Positions 26,056 to 34,687 of a DNA stretch of 64,000 nt are shown in pieces. Below the pieces are notes generated by a model that was given only the letters and a program-made list of their open reading frames with translations, ran no database searches and was not told the DNA's origin. The position numbers and the translations under genes are program-made. Origin of the DNA: Simonsiella sp051414845 (GTDB taxonomy: Bacteria; Pseudomonadota; Gammaproteobacteria; Burkholderiales; Neisseriaceae); NCBI GenBank assembly GCA_051414845.1, contig CP183313.1, positions 868,001 through 932,000 on the forward strand. The letters run 5' to 3'. Position 1 is the first letter of the stretch; each line of letters starts with the position of its first letter.

Positions 26056-28332
26056 ATGAACACGAGCGTTATCAAAGTGACCAAACGTGATGGGCGTTTG
26101 GAAAACATCAATTTAGACAAACTGCACCGCGTCATCAATTGGGCGGCTGAAGGCTTGAATAATGTTTCCGTATCGCAAGTGGAAATGAAGTCCCATATCC
26201 AATTTTACAACGGCATTCGCACCGATGATATTCACGAAACCATCATCAAAGCTGCTGCCGATTTAATTTCTGAAGAAACACCCGATTATCAATACCTTGC
26301 CGCGCGTTTGGCGGTATTCCATCTGCGCAAAATTGCCTATGGCGAATACACACCGCCGCATTTATTTGACCATGTAGAAAAAATGGTTGGCATGGGTAAA
26401 TACGACAAACATTTACTCAGCGACTATACGCGCGAAGAATTCAATGAAATCAATGATTATATTGACCATGAACGCGATTTATCCTTCTCGTATGCTGCCG
26501 TGAAGCAGCTAGAAGGCAAATATCTCGTGCAAAACCGCGTTACGCGCCAAATCTATGAAAGCCCACAGTTTTTGTATATTTTGGTTGCTATGTGCCTATT
26601 TGCTAACTATCCGAAAAACACGCGCCTAAATTATGTGAAACGCTTTTACGACGCGGTTTCGCAATTTAAAATTTCCTTGCCCACGCCAATTATGTCAGGC
26701 GTGCGCACACCTACGCGCCAATTTTCTAGCTGTGTGTTGATTGAATGTGATGATAGCTTAGACAGCATTAACGCAACCACATCCGCGATTGTGAAATACG
26801 TTTCGCAACGCGCAGGCATTGGTATCAATGGCGGACGCATTCGCGGTTTAGGCAGCGAAATTCGTGGCGGCGAAGCGCAGCATACGGGCTGCATTCCGTT
26901 TTATAAAATGTTTCAGGCAGCCGTGAAGTCTTGTTCACAAGGTGGTGTGCGCGGCGGTGCGGCAACTTTATTCTATCCTTTGTGGCATATTGAAGTACAA
27001 AGCTTATTGGTACTAAAAAACAATCGCGGCGTAGAAGAAAACCGCATTCGTCAATTGGATTATGGCGTACAAATCAATCGTTTACTTTACACTCGCTTGA
27101 TTAAAAGCGGCAACATTACCTTATTTTCGCCCAACGAAGTACCTGGTCTATACGAAGCCTTTTTCGCCGACCAAGATGAATTTGAACGCCTGTACACGCA
27201 ATACGAACAAGACGACAGCATTCGCAAAACTGTGGTGTCTGCTGCCGAATTATTCTCTATTCTCATGCAAGAACGTGCCAGCACAGGGCGCATTTATGTG
27301 CAAAACGTAGACCATTGCAACACCCACAGCCCGTTTGACCCCAAAGTTGCGCCTGTTCGCCAATCCAATTTATGCCTAGAAATCGCCTTGCCTACCAAGC
27401 CCTTGAATAACATCAACGATGAAGAGGGCGAGATCGCTTTGTGTACCTTATCTGCATTCAATTTGGGTGCAATTGAGCATTTGGATGAATTTGAAGAACT
27501 CGCCGATTTAGCCGTGCGCGCGCTTGATGCTTTGTTGGACTACCAAGATTACCCGATTTTAGCCGCCAAAAAAGCGACCATGAATCGCCGCACTTTGGGT
27601 GTGGGCGTGATTAACTACGCTTATTACTTGGCGAAAAATGGCGTGAAATACAGCGACGACAGCGCGATTGGTTTAACGCACCGCACCTTTGAAGCGATAC
27701 AATATTACTTGCTCAAAGCGTCGGTAAACTTGGCAAAAGAGTATGGTGCATGTCCGTTATTCCACGAAACAACTTATGCGCAGGGTGTGTTGCCAATTGA
27801 TACCTATAAAGCCGATTTAGATAAATTTTGCACCGAGCCATTGCATTTAGACTGGGAAAGTTTGCGTGCCGATATCGTCAAATATGGCTTGCGCAACAGT
27901 ACCTTAACCGCACTGATGCCAAGCGAAACCAGTTCACAAATTGCCAATGCTACCAACGGCATTGAACCACCGCGCGGTTTGGTAACGGTAAAAGCGTCCA
28001 AAGACGGGATTTTGAAGCAAGTTGTACCCGAATTTGAACGTCTTAAAGGACAATACGAAACTCTGTGGCAAATGGGCAGCAATGACGGCTACCTGAAACT
28101 GGTTGGGGTGATGCAAAAATTCGTTGACCAAGCCATCTCTGCCAACACCAGCTACGACCCAAAACGCTTTGAAGGCGGTCGCGTGCCGATGAATCAAATG
28201 CTCAAAGATTTGCTTTCTGCGTATAAATATGGTTTAAAAACATTGTATTACCATAATACGCGTGATGGTGCAGATGACACGCAATTTGATATTCAAGACG
28301 ACGGCTGTGCAGGCGGTGCGTGTAAGATTTGA
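26056..28332 (+). CDS. nrdA: Ribonucleoside-diphosphate reductase class Ia, alpha subunit
   Basis: A 758-residue catalytic subunit that reduces ribonucleotides to deoxyribonucleotides. An ATP-cone (residues 1-90) gives allosteric control. The active-site pair is Cys in FSSCVLIECDDSLDSI near 225 and Cys in SNLCLEI near 440; the latter carries the thiyl radical. The C-terminal redox pair is in CAGGACKI. It needs a radical-bearing NrdB, which is not adjacent: the next gene is rsmJ. Confidence 0.95.
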   Translation: MNTSVIKVTKRDGRLENINLDKLHRVINWAAEGLNNVSVSQVEMKSHIQFYNGIRTDDIHETIIKAAADLISEETPDYQYLAARLAVFHLRKIAYGEYTPPHLFDHVEKMVGMGKYDKHLLSDYTREEFNEINDYIDHERDLSFSYAAVKQLEGKYLVQNRVTRQIYESPQFLYILVAMCLFANYPKNTRLNYVKRFYDAVSQFKISLPTPIMSGVRTPTRQFSSCVLIECDDSLDSINATTSAIVKYVSQRAGIGINGGRIRGLGSEIRGGEAQHTGCIPFYKMFQAAVKSCSQGGVRGGAATLFYPLWHIEVQSLLVLKNNRGVEENRIRQLDYGVQINRLLYTRLIKSGNITLFSPNEVPGLYEAFFADQDEFERLYTQYEQDDSIRKTVVSAAELFSILMQERASTGRIYVQNVDHCNTHSPFDPKVAPVRQSNLCLEIALPTKPLNNINDEEGEIALCTLSAFNLGAIEHLDEFEELADLAVRALDALLDYQDYPILAAKKATMNRRTLGVGVINYAYYLAKNGVKYSDDSAIGLTHRTFEAIQYYLLKASVNLAKEYGACPLFHETTYAQGVLPIDTYKADLDKFCTEPLHLDWESLRADIVKYGLRNSTLTALMPSETSSQIANATNGIEPPRGLVTVKASKDGILKQVVPEFERLKGQYETLWQMGSNDGYLKLVGVMQKFVDQAISANTSYDPKRFEGGRVPMNQMLKDLLSAYKYGLKTLYYHNTRDGADDTQFDIQDDGCAGGACKI

Positions 28333-28628
28333 TTGGAAAGTTTAAGGTAAATATTTTCAGGCAGCCTGAAAATAATCATCTATAAGTCGCAGAATTGAAA
28401 AAACAGTACACGACTCTCGCTATCGCCTTGTACTGCATTTTCACTGCTATAACTATCAAACTATTCAAGTTCAATCCATACACAAACAAGCAATAAAAGG
28501 CAGCCTGAAAGGATAAAATCGCTTTTCAGGCTGCCTTGATTTATCTTTTTAGGCTGCCTGAAAAAGTTTTGTAAAAGTTTCAGGCTGCCTGAAAACATTA
28601 TCTAACTTTCAGCCATATTTTATTCAAA
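28333..28628. repeat. Repeat-rich gap after nrdA, with a weak Correia-like unit
   Basis: No gene. A DUS pair (about 28497-28537) can form the nrdA terminator. At 28381-28451, TATAAGTCGCAGAATTG and the facing CAGTGCTATA-like end with internal CAGTAC/GTACTG resembles a short, decayed Correia element. A fragment of the MITE end fused to a DUS (TTTTGTAAAAGTTTCAGG) lies near 28566. Confidence 0.4.
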
Positions 28629-28737
28629 ATATATTCGTTTCAAATTAAAATAGGACAAGGCGACAACGTCCGCCGTGTACATCTAGTACATAAGGGCGTT
28701 GGCAACGCTGTACTATTTGTATTTGAAACGACTATAT
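28629..28737. repeat. Correia-like element abutting rsmJ (109 bp)
   Basis: The ends ATATATTCGTTTCAAAT and ATTTGAAACGACTATAT are inverted repeats with one mismatch. The interior AGGACAAGGCGACAACG ... GTACTATTTGTA matches the layout of Neisseria Correia repeat-enclosed elements (AGGACAAGGCGACGAAG, a TAGTAC block, GGCAACGC-GTACT). It ends one base before the rsmJ ATG, so it may supply that gene's promoter and leader. Confidence 0.78.
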
Positions 28738-28738
28738 T

Positions 28739-29488
28739 ATGTTAACCATCTACACCCAACAATCTCTCCCGCCCCATTTAAGCAGTAGCGAACTGAATAT
28801 TCAAACCAGCGTGCAGCAGCCTGAAAACGGCGTTTATCTGCATTACAATGAAAGCGGCTTATCCCTGTGTAAAGCAGGCGAAAAGGGTAGGGTAGAAGTC
28901 AATTTCGCGGTTGGCAGTGCAGAATATCGGCGCACCAAAGGCGGTGGCGAACTGATTGCCAAAGCCGTAAATCATACTACCAAACCGATTGTTTGGGACG
29001 CAACAGGCGGACTAGGACGCGACGCATGGGTGCTCGCTTCGCAAGGTTTACAAGTGCGCGTGTTTGAGCAACATCCTGCCGTGTTCGCCTTATTACTAGA
29101 CGGCATTACAAGTGCGCGCATGCTGCCTGAAATTGCGGAAATCGCCAATAATATTAGCCTAATATACGCCAATGCCAGCGAGCAAATGCTGTTGCTTGCC
29201 GATGAAGCACGCTACGGCAAACCCGATGTCGTGTATTTAGACCCCATGTATCCTGAACGCCAAAAATCTGCCGCCGTCAAAAAAGAAATGGCGTATTTTC
29301 ACGAATTGGTCGGTCAAGCCAGCGCACATGATGAAGCGCAATTGTTTCAGGCAGCCAAACAAGTCGCGAAAAAACGCGTCGTGGTTAAACGTCCGCGTTT
29401 GGGCGAATTTCTCTGCGGCGCAAAACCTGCGTATCAATACGAAGGCAAATCCACGCGCTTTGATGTGTATTTACCGACACACTTTTAG
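28739..29488 (+). CDS. rsmJ: 16S rRNA m2G1516 methyltransferase RsmJ
   Basis: A 249-residue S-adenosylmethionine-dependent methyltransferase. The SAM fold shows VWDATGGLGRDAWVLAS at about residue 83, the acidic FEQHPAV near 111, and the catalytic-type YLDPMYPERQKSAAVKKEM near 166. KRPRLGEFL and STRFDVYLP close the protein as in Neisseria. The ATG at 28739 has no ribosome site because a Correia-like element ends directly before it; an in-frame later start is unlikely, since the N-terminal residues are family-like. The stop overlaps a DUS. Confidence 0.92.
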   Translation: MLTIYTQQSLPPHLSSSELNIQTSVQQPENGVYLHYNESGLSLCKAGEKGRVEVNFAVGSAEYRRTKGGGELIAKAVNHTTKPIVWDATGGLGRDAWVLASQGLQVRVFEQHPAVFALLLDGITSARMLPEIAEIANNISLIYANASEQMLLLADEARYGKPDVVYLDPMYPERQKSAAVKKEMAYFHELVGQASAHDEAQLFQAAKQVAKKRVVVKRPRLGEFLCGAKPAYQYEGKSTRFDVYLPTHF

Positions 29489-29528
29489 GCTGCCTGAAAA
29501 TAGTGTTGGCGATGATGGCAAGCATTTT

Positions 29529-29603
29529 ATGCACACGGTGGCGGAGTTTGCGCGGGACTGGGCGGCGAAGTGTGGGGTTAAAGTGAAAGGGTTTACTGCA
29601 TGA
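29529..29603 (+). other. Short unrecognised coding fragment
   Basis: A 24-codon open stretch (MHTVAEFARDWAAKCG...) lies between rsmJ and the ketosynthase remnant, in a different frame from both. It looks like real codons (balanced, soluble, helical) but I cannot name it. It is probably debris of a gene lost together with the front of the ketosynthase. Confidence 0.25.
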
Positions 29604-30236
29604 TGTGGCACGCGATGGCTTGGTAATTGGAGAGGGTGCAGGGATTTTTGTGCTGGAATCTTTGGAATACGCCCAAGCGCGTGGCGCGAAGATTTATGCG
29701 GAAATTGTGGGCTATGGGGCAAACAGTGATGGCAGCCATGTTACCCAGCCGCAAGCGGCAACCATGCAGCGTTGTATGCAATTGGCTTTGAAAGATGCTG
29801 TTTTGCCACCCTCTGCCATTTGTTATGTAAGCGGCGGACACGGTACGGCAACCGAGCAGGGCGATATTGCGGAAACACAGGCAACAACAGCTATGTTTGG
29901 GCGCGTTCCTCTCAGTTCGCAAAGCTATTTTGGACACACGCTGGCGCATGTGGTGCGTTGGAAAGCTGGTTTGCGATTGAAATAATGCGCAGCGGACAAT
30001 TTGTGCCAACACTGAATTTGGATAATATTGACCCGCGTTGCGGCGAAGTGGACTATATTCAAAATGGTATGCGAGCGATTGATACGGAATTTGTGATGAA
30101 CAATAATTTTTCGTTTGGAGGGGTGAATACTTCGCTGGTGTTTAAGCGATGGCAGCAGATATTGGCTGAAAAGGTACTTAAATGCAGCAGCCGTTGCTTG
30201 CAGCTGATTTTTTATTGTTTAGAATTATGGAATTAA
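29599..30236 (+). pseudogene. Beta-ketoacyl-ACP synthase remnant (aryl-polyene type), truncated and frameshifted
   Basis: Only the C-terminal half of a FabF-like ketosynthase remains, from VARDGLVIGEGAGIFVLE onwards; the N-terminal half with the catalytic Cys is missing. The His motifs GGHGTATEQGD and SYFGHTL are present, but the Lys expected before SYFGH is absent. At about 29943 the reading frame breaks where CTGGGCGCA is expected and CTGGCGCA is found, a loss of one G. After the shift, GACGALESWFAIEIMRSG to NNNFSFGGVNTSLVFKRW continues in the new frame. The VDYIQNGMRAIDTEFVMNNNF block is typical of ketosynthases in aryl-polyene clusters. Confidence 0.85.
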
Positions 30237-30823
30237 CGTGTTTATTTGCAGGCTCGGATTTTGCTGCGCACTATAATGTGGAAAAATTATCAGCAGAAGA
30301 CAAAATTCGGCTTTATCATTATCCGTCGTTAGCCAATCGCGCAGATTGGCAGATTAGCCGCGCTTTGAAGCAATATGCTGAATTGCCTATTATCAGTTTA
30401 AGCCACAGCCAACATAGTGCTGCATTATTGATGGGAAATACTTGTATTCAGGCTGGTATAGATATTGAATATTTGCGACCGCGCAATTTTGGTATGTACA
30501 GAGAGTGGATTTTGAGTGATAGTGAAAAAGAGCTTTTTTCGACTAACACCATGTCTATGCAGACGTTTTATCAAATTTGGACAGTCAAAAAAGCCTTGTT
30601 AAAAGCGGAGAATCTTTCATTTCCAGCGGATATGCAGCATGTAGGTTGGCAGGACTATGAAAATTTGCATGTGTCAGGTCAAACTAATTGGCATGGTGCT
30701 TGTATGCAAATTGAAAATTTTATGCTGGCGGTTACTTGGTTTGATTATCCTGATTTACGTTTCAACATTCAAACATTTGGAAATTGGCAGCATGAAGAAG
30801 TATTGTTATTAAAACGATGGTAA
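30182..30823 (+). CDS. 4'-phosphopantetheinyl transferase superfamily protein
   Basis: A 213-residue Sfp/AcpT-like protein that would load a carrier protein with phosphopantetheine. The first metal motif is AGIDIEYLRPRNF. The second, normally WxxKEAxxK, reads WTVKKALLK (residues 133-141), so the metal-binding Glu is a Lys at 137; activity is doubtful. It overlaps the end of the ketosynthase remnant, a neighbour pair typical of aryl-polyene pigment clusters. The start may be the ATG at 30182 or MELTC at 30227. The open frame is complete, but it may be on its way to becoming a pseudogene. Confidence 0.75.
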   Translation: MQQPLLAADFLLFRIMELTCLFAGSDFAAHYNVEKLSAEDKIRLYHYPSLANRADWQISRALKQYAELPIISLSHSQHSAALLMGNTCIQAGIDIEYLRPRNFGMYREWILSDSEKELFSTNTMSMQTFYQIWTVKKALLKAENLSFPADMQHVGWQDYENLHVSGQTNWHGACMQIENFMLAVTWFDYPDLRFNIQTFGNWQHEEVLLLKRW

Positions 30824-30925
30824 TGATGAAAATGCTACATTTACCGCAGATTTCGCTAAGTTCGCATAAAGTGAATTATGTTAAATTATTTATTATTTGC
30901 ACCAATCGAATGACTTTAATCGAGA

Positions 30926-30965
30926 AAATTAAGGCTACCTGAAAAATTTCAGGCAGCCTTAATTT
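30926..30965. terminator. Bidirectional DUS-based terminator between the PPTase gene and ftsK
   Basis: AAATTAAGGCTACCTGAAA and TTTCAGGCAGCCTTAATTT form a 19-bp stem with one mismatch around a 2-base loop. It lies between convergent genes, with A/T runs on both sides. Confidence 0.78.
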
Positions 30966-30975
30966 GCACATTCAA

Positions 30976-33852
30976 TTAATCCTGTGAATTTGCGCGAGCT
31001 AAAATCGTGCGTTTGCCCGTATGGTCAGCCGCCGAAATAATCCCTTCCGCTTCCAATTGATCCATCAGTGTCGCCGCCTTATTATAACCAATGCGCAAAT
31101 GCCGTTGTAGCGAAGAAATCGTTGCCTTTTTGGTGCGCACAATTACTTCAACCGCTTGGTCAAACAAAGGGTCGCGCTCGCTGCTGCTATTGCCGTTGCC
31201 ACCAAAATTAAACTCTTCTTGCTCGGGGCGCAAAATGTCGTCAATATAATCAGGCTCGCCAAATTGTTTCAAATATTCCACAATCGCGTGCACTTCGCTA
31301 TCAGCAACAAACGCGCCATGCACGCGTTGCGGATAACCTGTACCAGGTGGCAAAAACAGCATATCGCCCTGCCCCAGCAAGTTTTCCGCGCCTATTTGGT
31401 CAAGAATCGTGCGGCTGTCAATTTTGGTGGACACTTGAAACGCAATGCGCGTGGGAATATTGGCTTTAATCAAGCCCGTAATTACGTCCACGCTCGGGCG
31501 TTGCGTTGCCAAAATCAAATGAATACCTGCCGCGCGTGCTTTTTGGGCAAGGCGCGCAATTAATTGCTCAATTTGTTTGCCCGCCACCATCATCAAATCG
31601 GCAAACTCATCTACGACCACCACAATAAACGGCAATTTTTCCAACGGCTCTGGGTCTTGCGGTGTCAAACTAAACGGATTGCCGATTTTCTTGCCACGCG
31701 CTGCTGCTTCGCTGATTTTTTGGTTGTAACTCGCCAAATTGCGCACACCCACATGACTCATCAAGCGATAGCGCTTTTCCATTTCGTTCACGCACCACGT
31801 CAGCGCGTTCGCCGCTAATTTCATATCGGTCACCACAGGCGCGAGCAAATGCGGAATGCCCTCGTAAATGCTCAATTCCAGCATTTTCGGGTCAATCATA
31901 ATCATGCGCACATCTTCGGGCGTGGCTTTATACAGCATAGACAAAATCATGCTGTTCACGCCGACCGATTTGCCCGAACCCGTGGTTCCCGCCACCAACA
32001 AATGCGGTGCTTTCGCCAAATCTGTTACCACAGGCGCGCCCGTAATATCTTGCCCCAAAGCCAGTGTTAATTTAGATTGGCTACCTGAAAACTCAGGCGA
32101 ATTAAACACTTCGCTCAAACGAATCATTTGGCGTTTTGGATTGGGCAACTCCAAACCCATGCAGGTTTTACCAGGAATCGTCTCCACCACACGAATCGCG
32201 GCAACACCGAGCGAGCGTGCCAAATCTTTTTCCAAGTTCAACACCGAATTACCGCGCACGCCTACATCAGGCTCAATCTCATAACGCGTAATCACAGGCC
32301 CAGCATACGCGTCTAACACTTTGACTTTAACGCGAAATTCCGCCAATTTCTCTTCAATAATAATGCTGTTTTCCAACAAAGCTTCTTGGCTTTGCACCGC
32401 TTTGGGGTCATGCACAGGAGGCAGAAGCAAAGACAAAGGCGGCAAGATATTTTCAGGCAGCCTATGATTTTCATCTTGAGCTAAAGTACTTGCCCACGAA
32501 GTAGCTTCATTATCTATCTCATTGTTTTCACTTTGATAATAGCGTGCAAAGTCCTCTTCGGTTAAATGGCTTTCTTCCTCCATATCATTAGAGGATGAGG
32601 CCACCTGAAAACTTGGAGTAGGTTCATCAGTTTCATGAGCATTCGCATAAATTGGCGCTGGTGTCATTTGACGCTGATTTGCTGAAAAATAAACTGGTTC
32701 AACAATCTCGGGTTCCGGCATTGGTTCATGTGGCACAACCACAGGTTCAGGAATAGATACGCCATATTCAGGTTGATTTTGTGGTGCGTAACGATTTTGT
32801 GGTGTAATGCGTGCGGATACATTTGCAGCCGCGTTTTTCATACTTGCCACAGTTTGGCGCAAAGTATTGCGCTGACGACGCGAATTGGGAATATGGGTTT
32901 TGGATAAATTTGCCCATACTTCATCTGTGGGGATTTCTTCTAATAAATCAAGAGGTTCAATTAATCTTTCTGCTTGTTTAGGTGCATTCTTTTCCGCCAG
33001 CTTTTTTTTCGCATTGCGTTGGCGTACTAAATTCTCTTGAATATCGTGTGCTTCAATGGTTGCCTTTTTTTCTGCAATAGAAGATTTTGTTTTTTTTACA
33101 GTATTCACTTTATGTGCATGAACTTCCAGCGATTGTGTCAAAGGCAATAATTCATTGTCGCTTTGTGGCATTGGCGGCAGATTTAGTGACGCTTTTTCAG
33201 GTTCAGGCTGCTCTGTGAATTTCTTGGGTGTTGCGATTTGTGTGGCAGTTGGGTTTTCCTTTTGCAACAAAATACGTTTTTCCACACGCGTACGATGACG
33301 AACGCGCGCAATATTCGGGTCATCTAAAGTGATAATTGGCGCATTTCCATGAGCAGTAACCACTACATCAGGACGAAAATCATCTTCTTGCTCCACCTCA
33401 TTTAATGGACGACGCAAAAATCGTGTTGCTTCTTCTAATGTAATGGTTTGTCGCTCTTTGGGAATGCTTTCTGTAGTATTGAAGAGAGATTCTTTATTAA
33501 TAATTTCTTGATTTTCAATTGGTTTTTTTTCTATGCTCGGATAGTTTTCCAAAGTCATCTCTTGCAGATTGGTTTTAATCTCTTCACTGTTTTCCGATTC
33601 TGTATCCGTATCTAAATAATGAAAAGGCAATTCTAACGTAACAGGTTTTTCAGTAGGGGAATCGATAGCAGCTTGTTCAGATGGATTTGACGGTACATCG
33701 ACTTCAGTTTCCTCTACCCTATTTTCTTGATTTTCTTCAGATTTCGCTCTTAACATAGCCAATTCTTTTTGCCATGCGATTTCACTTTGTTTTTGTTGAA
33801 ATAACAAAAACGCCAAAATCGCAATCAACAATACAATCAGCAAATAAATCAT
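30976..33852 (-). CDS. ftsK: DNA translocase FtsK (single-TM neisserial type)
   Basis: A 958-residue septal ATPase that pumps DNA and helps resolve chromosome dimers at cell division. Unlike the four-helix E. coli form, it has one N-terminal membrane helix (about 2-19). A long acidic, low-complexity linker follows to about residue 480. The motor domain has Walker A GTTGSGKS near 628 and the DEFADL Walker B near 745. A gamma winged helix (SLQRHLRIGYNKAATLMDQLE) ends the protein and should read KOPS-like sites. Neisseria FtsK has the same single-TM layout and a matching ITLEEATR block. The ATG at 33852 has a GGAG site. Confidence 0.93.
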   Translation of the reverse strand: MIYLLIVLLIAILAFLLFQQKQSEIAWQKELAMLRAKSEENQENRVEETEVDVPSNPSEQAAIDSPTEKPVTLELPFHYLDTDTESENSEEIKTNLQEMTLENYPSIEKKPIENQEIINKESLFNTTESIPKERQTITLEEATRFLRRPLNEVEQEDDFRPDVVVTAHGNAPIITLDDPNIARVRHRTRVEKRILLQKENPTATQIATPKKFTEQPEPEKASLNLPPMPQSDNELLPLTQSLEVHAHKVNTVKKTKSSIAEKKATIEAHDIQENLVRQRNAKKKLAEKNAPKQAERLIEPLDLLEEIPTDEVWANLSKTHIPNSRRQRNTLRQTVASMKNAAANVSARITPQNRYAPQNQPEYGVSIPEPVVVPHEPMPEPEIVEPVYFSANQRQMTPAPIYANAHETDEPTPSFQVASSSNDMEEESHLTEEDFARYYQSENNEIDNEATSWASTLAQDENHRLPENILPPLSLLLPPVHDPKAVQSQEALLENSIIIEEKLAEFRVKVKVLDAYAGPVITRYEIEPDVGVRGNSVLNLEKDLARSLGVAAIRVVETIPGKTCMGLELPNPKRQMIRLSEVFNSPEFSGSQSKLTLALGQDITGAPVVTDLAKAPHLLVAGTTGSGKSVGVNSMILSMLYKATPEDVRMIMIDPKMLELSIYEGIPHLLAPVVTDMKLAANALTWCVNEMEKRYRLMSHVGVRNLASYNQKISEAAARGKKIGNPFSLTPQDPEPLEKLPFIVVVVDEFADLMMVAGKQIEQLIARLAQKARAAGIHLILATQRPSVDVITGLIKANIPTRIAFQVSTKIDSRTILDQIGAENLLGQGDMLFLPPGTGYPQRVHGAFVADSEVHAIVEYLKQFGEPDYIDDILRPEQEEFNFGGNGNSSSERDPLFDQAVEVIVRTKKATISSLQRHLRIGYNKAATLMDQLEAEGIISAADHTGKRTILARANSQD

Positions 33853-33954
33853 AAACTTACTCCATCTGAAAATCAGATATTCAATATGGGAAAAAAGTGC
33901 GTATTTTACCTTGTTTTAGGCTGCCTGAAAATGTAAAACAGCATAAAAAACAAG

Positions 33955-33990
33955 AAAAAAGGCTGCCTGAACGTTTTCAAGCAGCCTTTT
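33955..33990 (-). terminator. Terminator of the ansA-thiN unit
   Basis: On the minus strand, AAAAGGCTGCTTGAA pairs with TTCAGGCAGCCTTTT, followed by more T. The stem contains a partial DUS pair. It lies 40 bases after the thiN stop and before ftsK. Confidence 0.75.
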
Positions 33991-34029
33991 CGTCTACGTT
34001 TGATACAATAAAAACAGATGTACAGAAGC

Positions 34030-34686
34030 TTAAGTATTGCTAATAGGAATATCCGCCGTCTGCATCACACACATCAAGCCTTTTGCAAACGAAAACCGCA
34101 TCAGGCTGCCTGAAAATTCATTGCTAATCAACGCCGCCGCAAATGGATAATCGCGGTTTTGCACTTCGTATTTCACGCCTTGCAAAGTCAGTTGTTCAAT
34201 TGGCGTTAAACCAATAAACGACAAATATTGCTTATTCTGTTCGTACGCTAATTCATAAGAGCCTGCCTGAAAAAAGCGCACGCTATTGTTTTTCTCAATC
34301 AATTCAAATAAATGCAACCAAGCAGCAAAGCGTGGTTGGTGCGCCAGCCAAATGTTTGCCAAAACATGGTCAAGCCGACCATTGCCGCCGAGTGCGCCTA
34401 AAATGATAATACGCGATACGTTTTCGAGCGCGTACATCGCCAAAATATGCTGCAATGCCGCTTCCAAATCGGTGTCGTCTTTTTCAGCAGGTAAGCGCAG
34501 CAACTGCTTGCATTCTGGCGGCGGCGGTGCGCTGTCAAAATCGCCAATGCCCCAATCGGGCGCGTGGCCTGCTGCGACTAAAGCCGCCGCGCCGCCGTCC
34601 ACGCCAATCAATAGATAATCGGATAATTCGGACAACACGCTCAATTCAGGCTGCGGTGCGCCTGCGCAAAATACTAAAGTATTCAT
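34030..34686 (-). CDS. thiN: Thiamine pyrophosphokinase
   Basis: A 218-residue enzyme that converts thiamine plus ATP to thiamine diphosphate. Motifs in order: VDGGAAAL near residue 30, GDFDSA near 50, EKDDTDLEAAL near 68 and GALGGNGRLDHVLANIW near 96. I place the start at the ATG at 34686, one base after the ansA stop codon; an alternative ATG three codons upstream lies inside ansA. The genes are clearly co-transcribed, though no metabolic link is obvious. A DUS is read in frame as FSGSL near the C-terminus. Thiamine kinases of this type are usual where thiamine is salvaged. Confidence 0.87.
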   Translation of the reverse strand: MNTLVFCAGAPQPELSVLSELSDYLLIGVDGGAAALVAAGHAPDWGIGDFDSAPPPPECKQLLRLPAEKDDTDLEAALQHILAMYALENVSRIIILGALGGNGRLDHVLANIWLAHQPRFAAWLHLFELIEKNNSVRFFQAGSYELAYEQNKQYLSFIGLTPIEQLTLQGVKYEVQNRDYPFAAALISNEFSGSLMRFSFAKGLMCVMQTADIPISNT

Positions 34687-34687
34687 G

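Noticed and set aside
29605..29985. Open frame of the ketosynthase remnant as a working gene
   Set aside because: It lacks the N-terminal half including the catalytic Cys and runs out of frame before the last third, so it was called a pseudogene.
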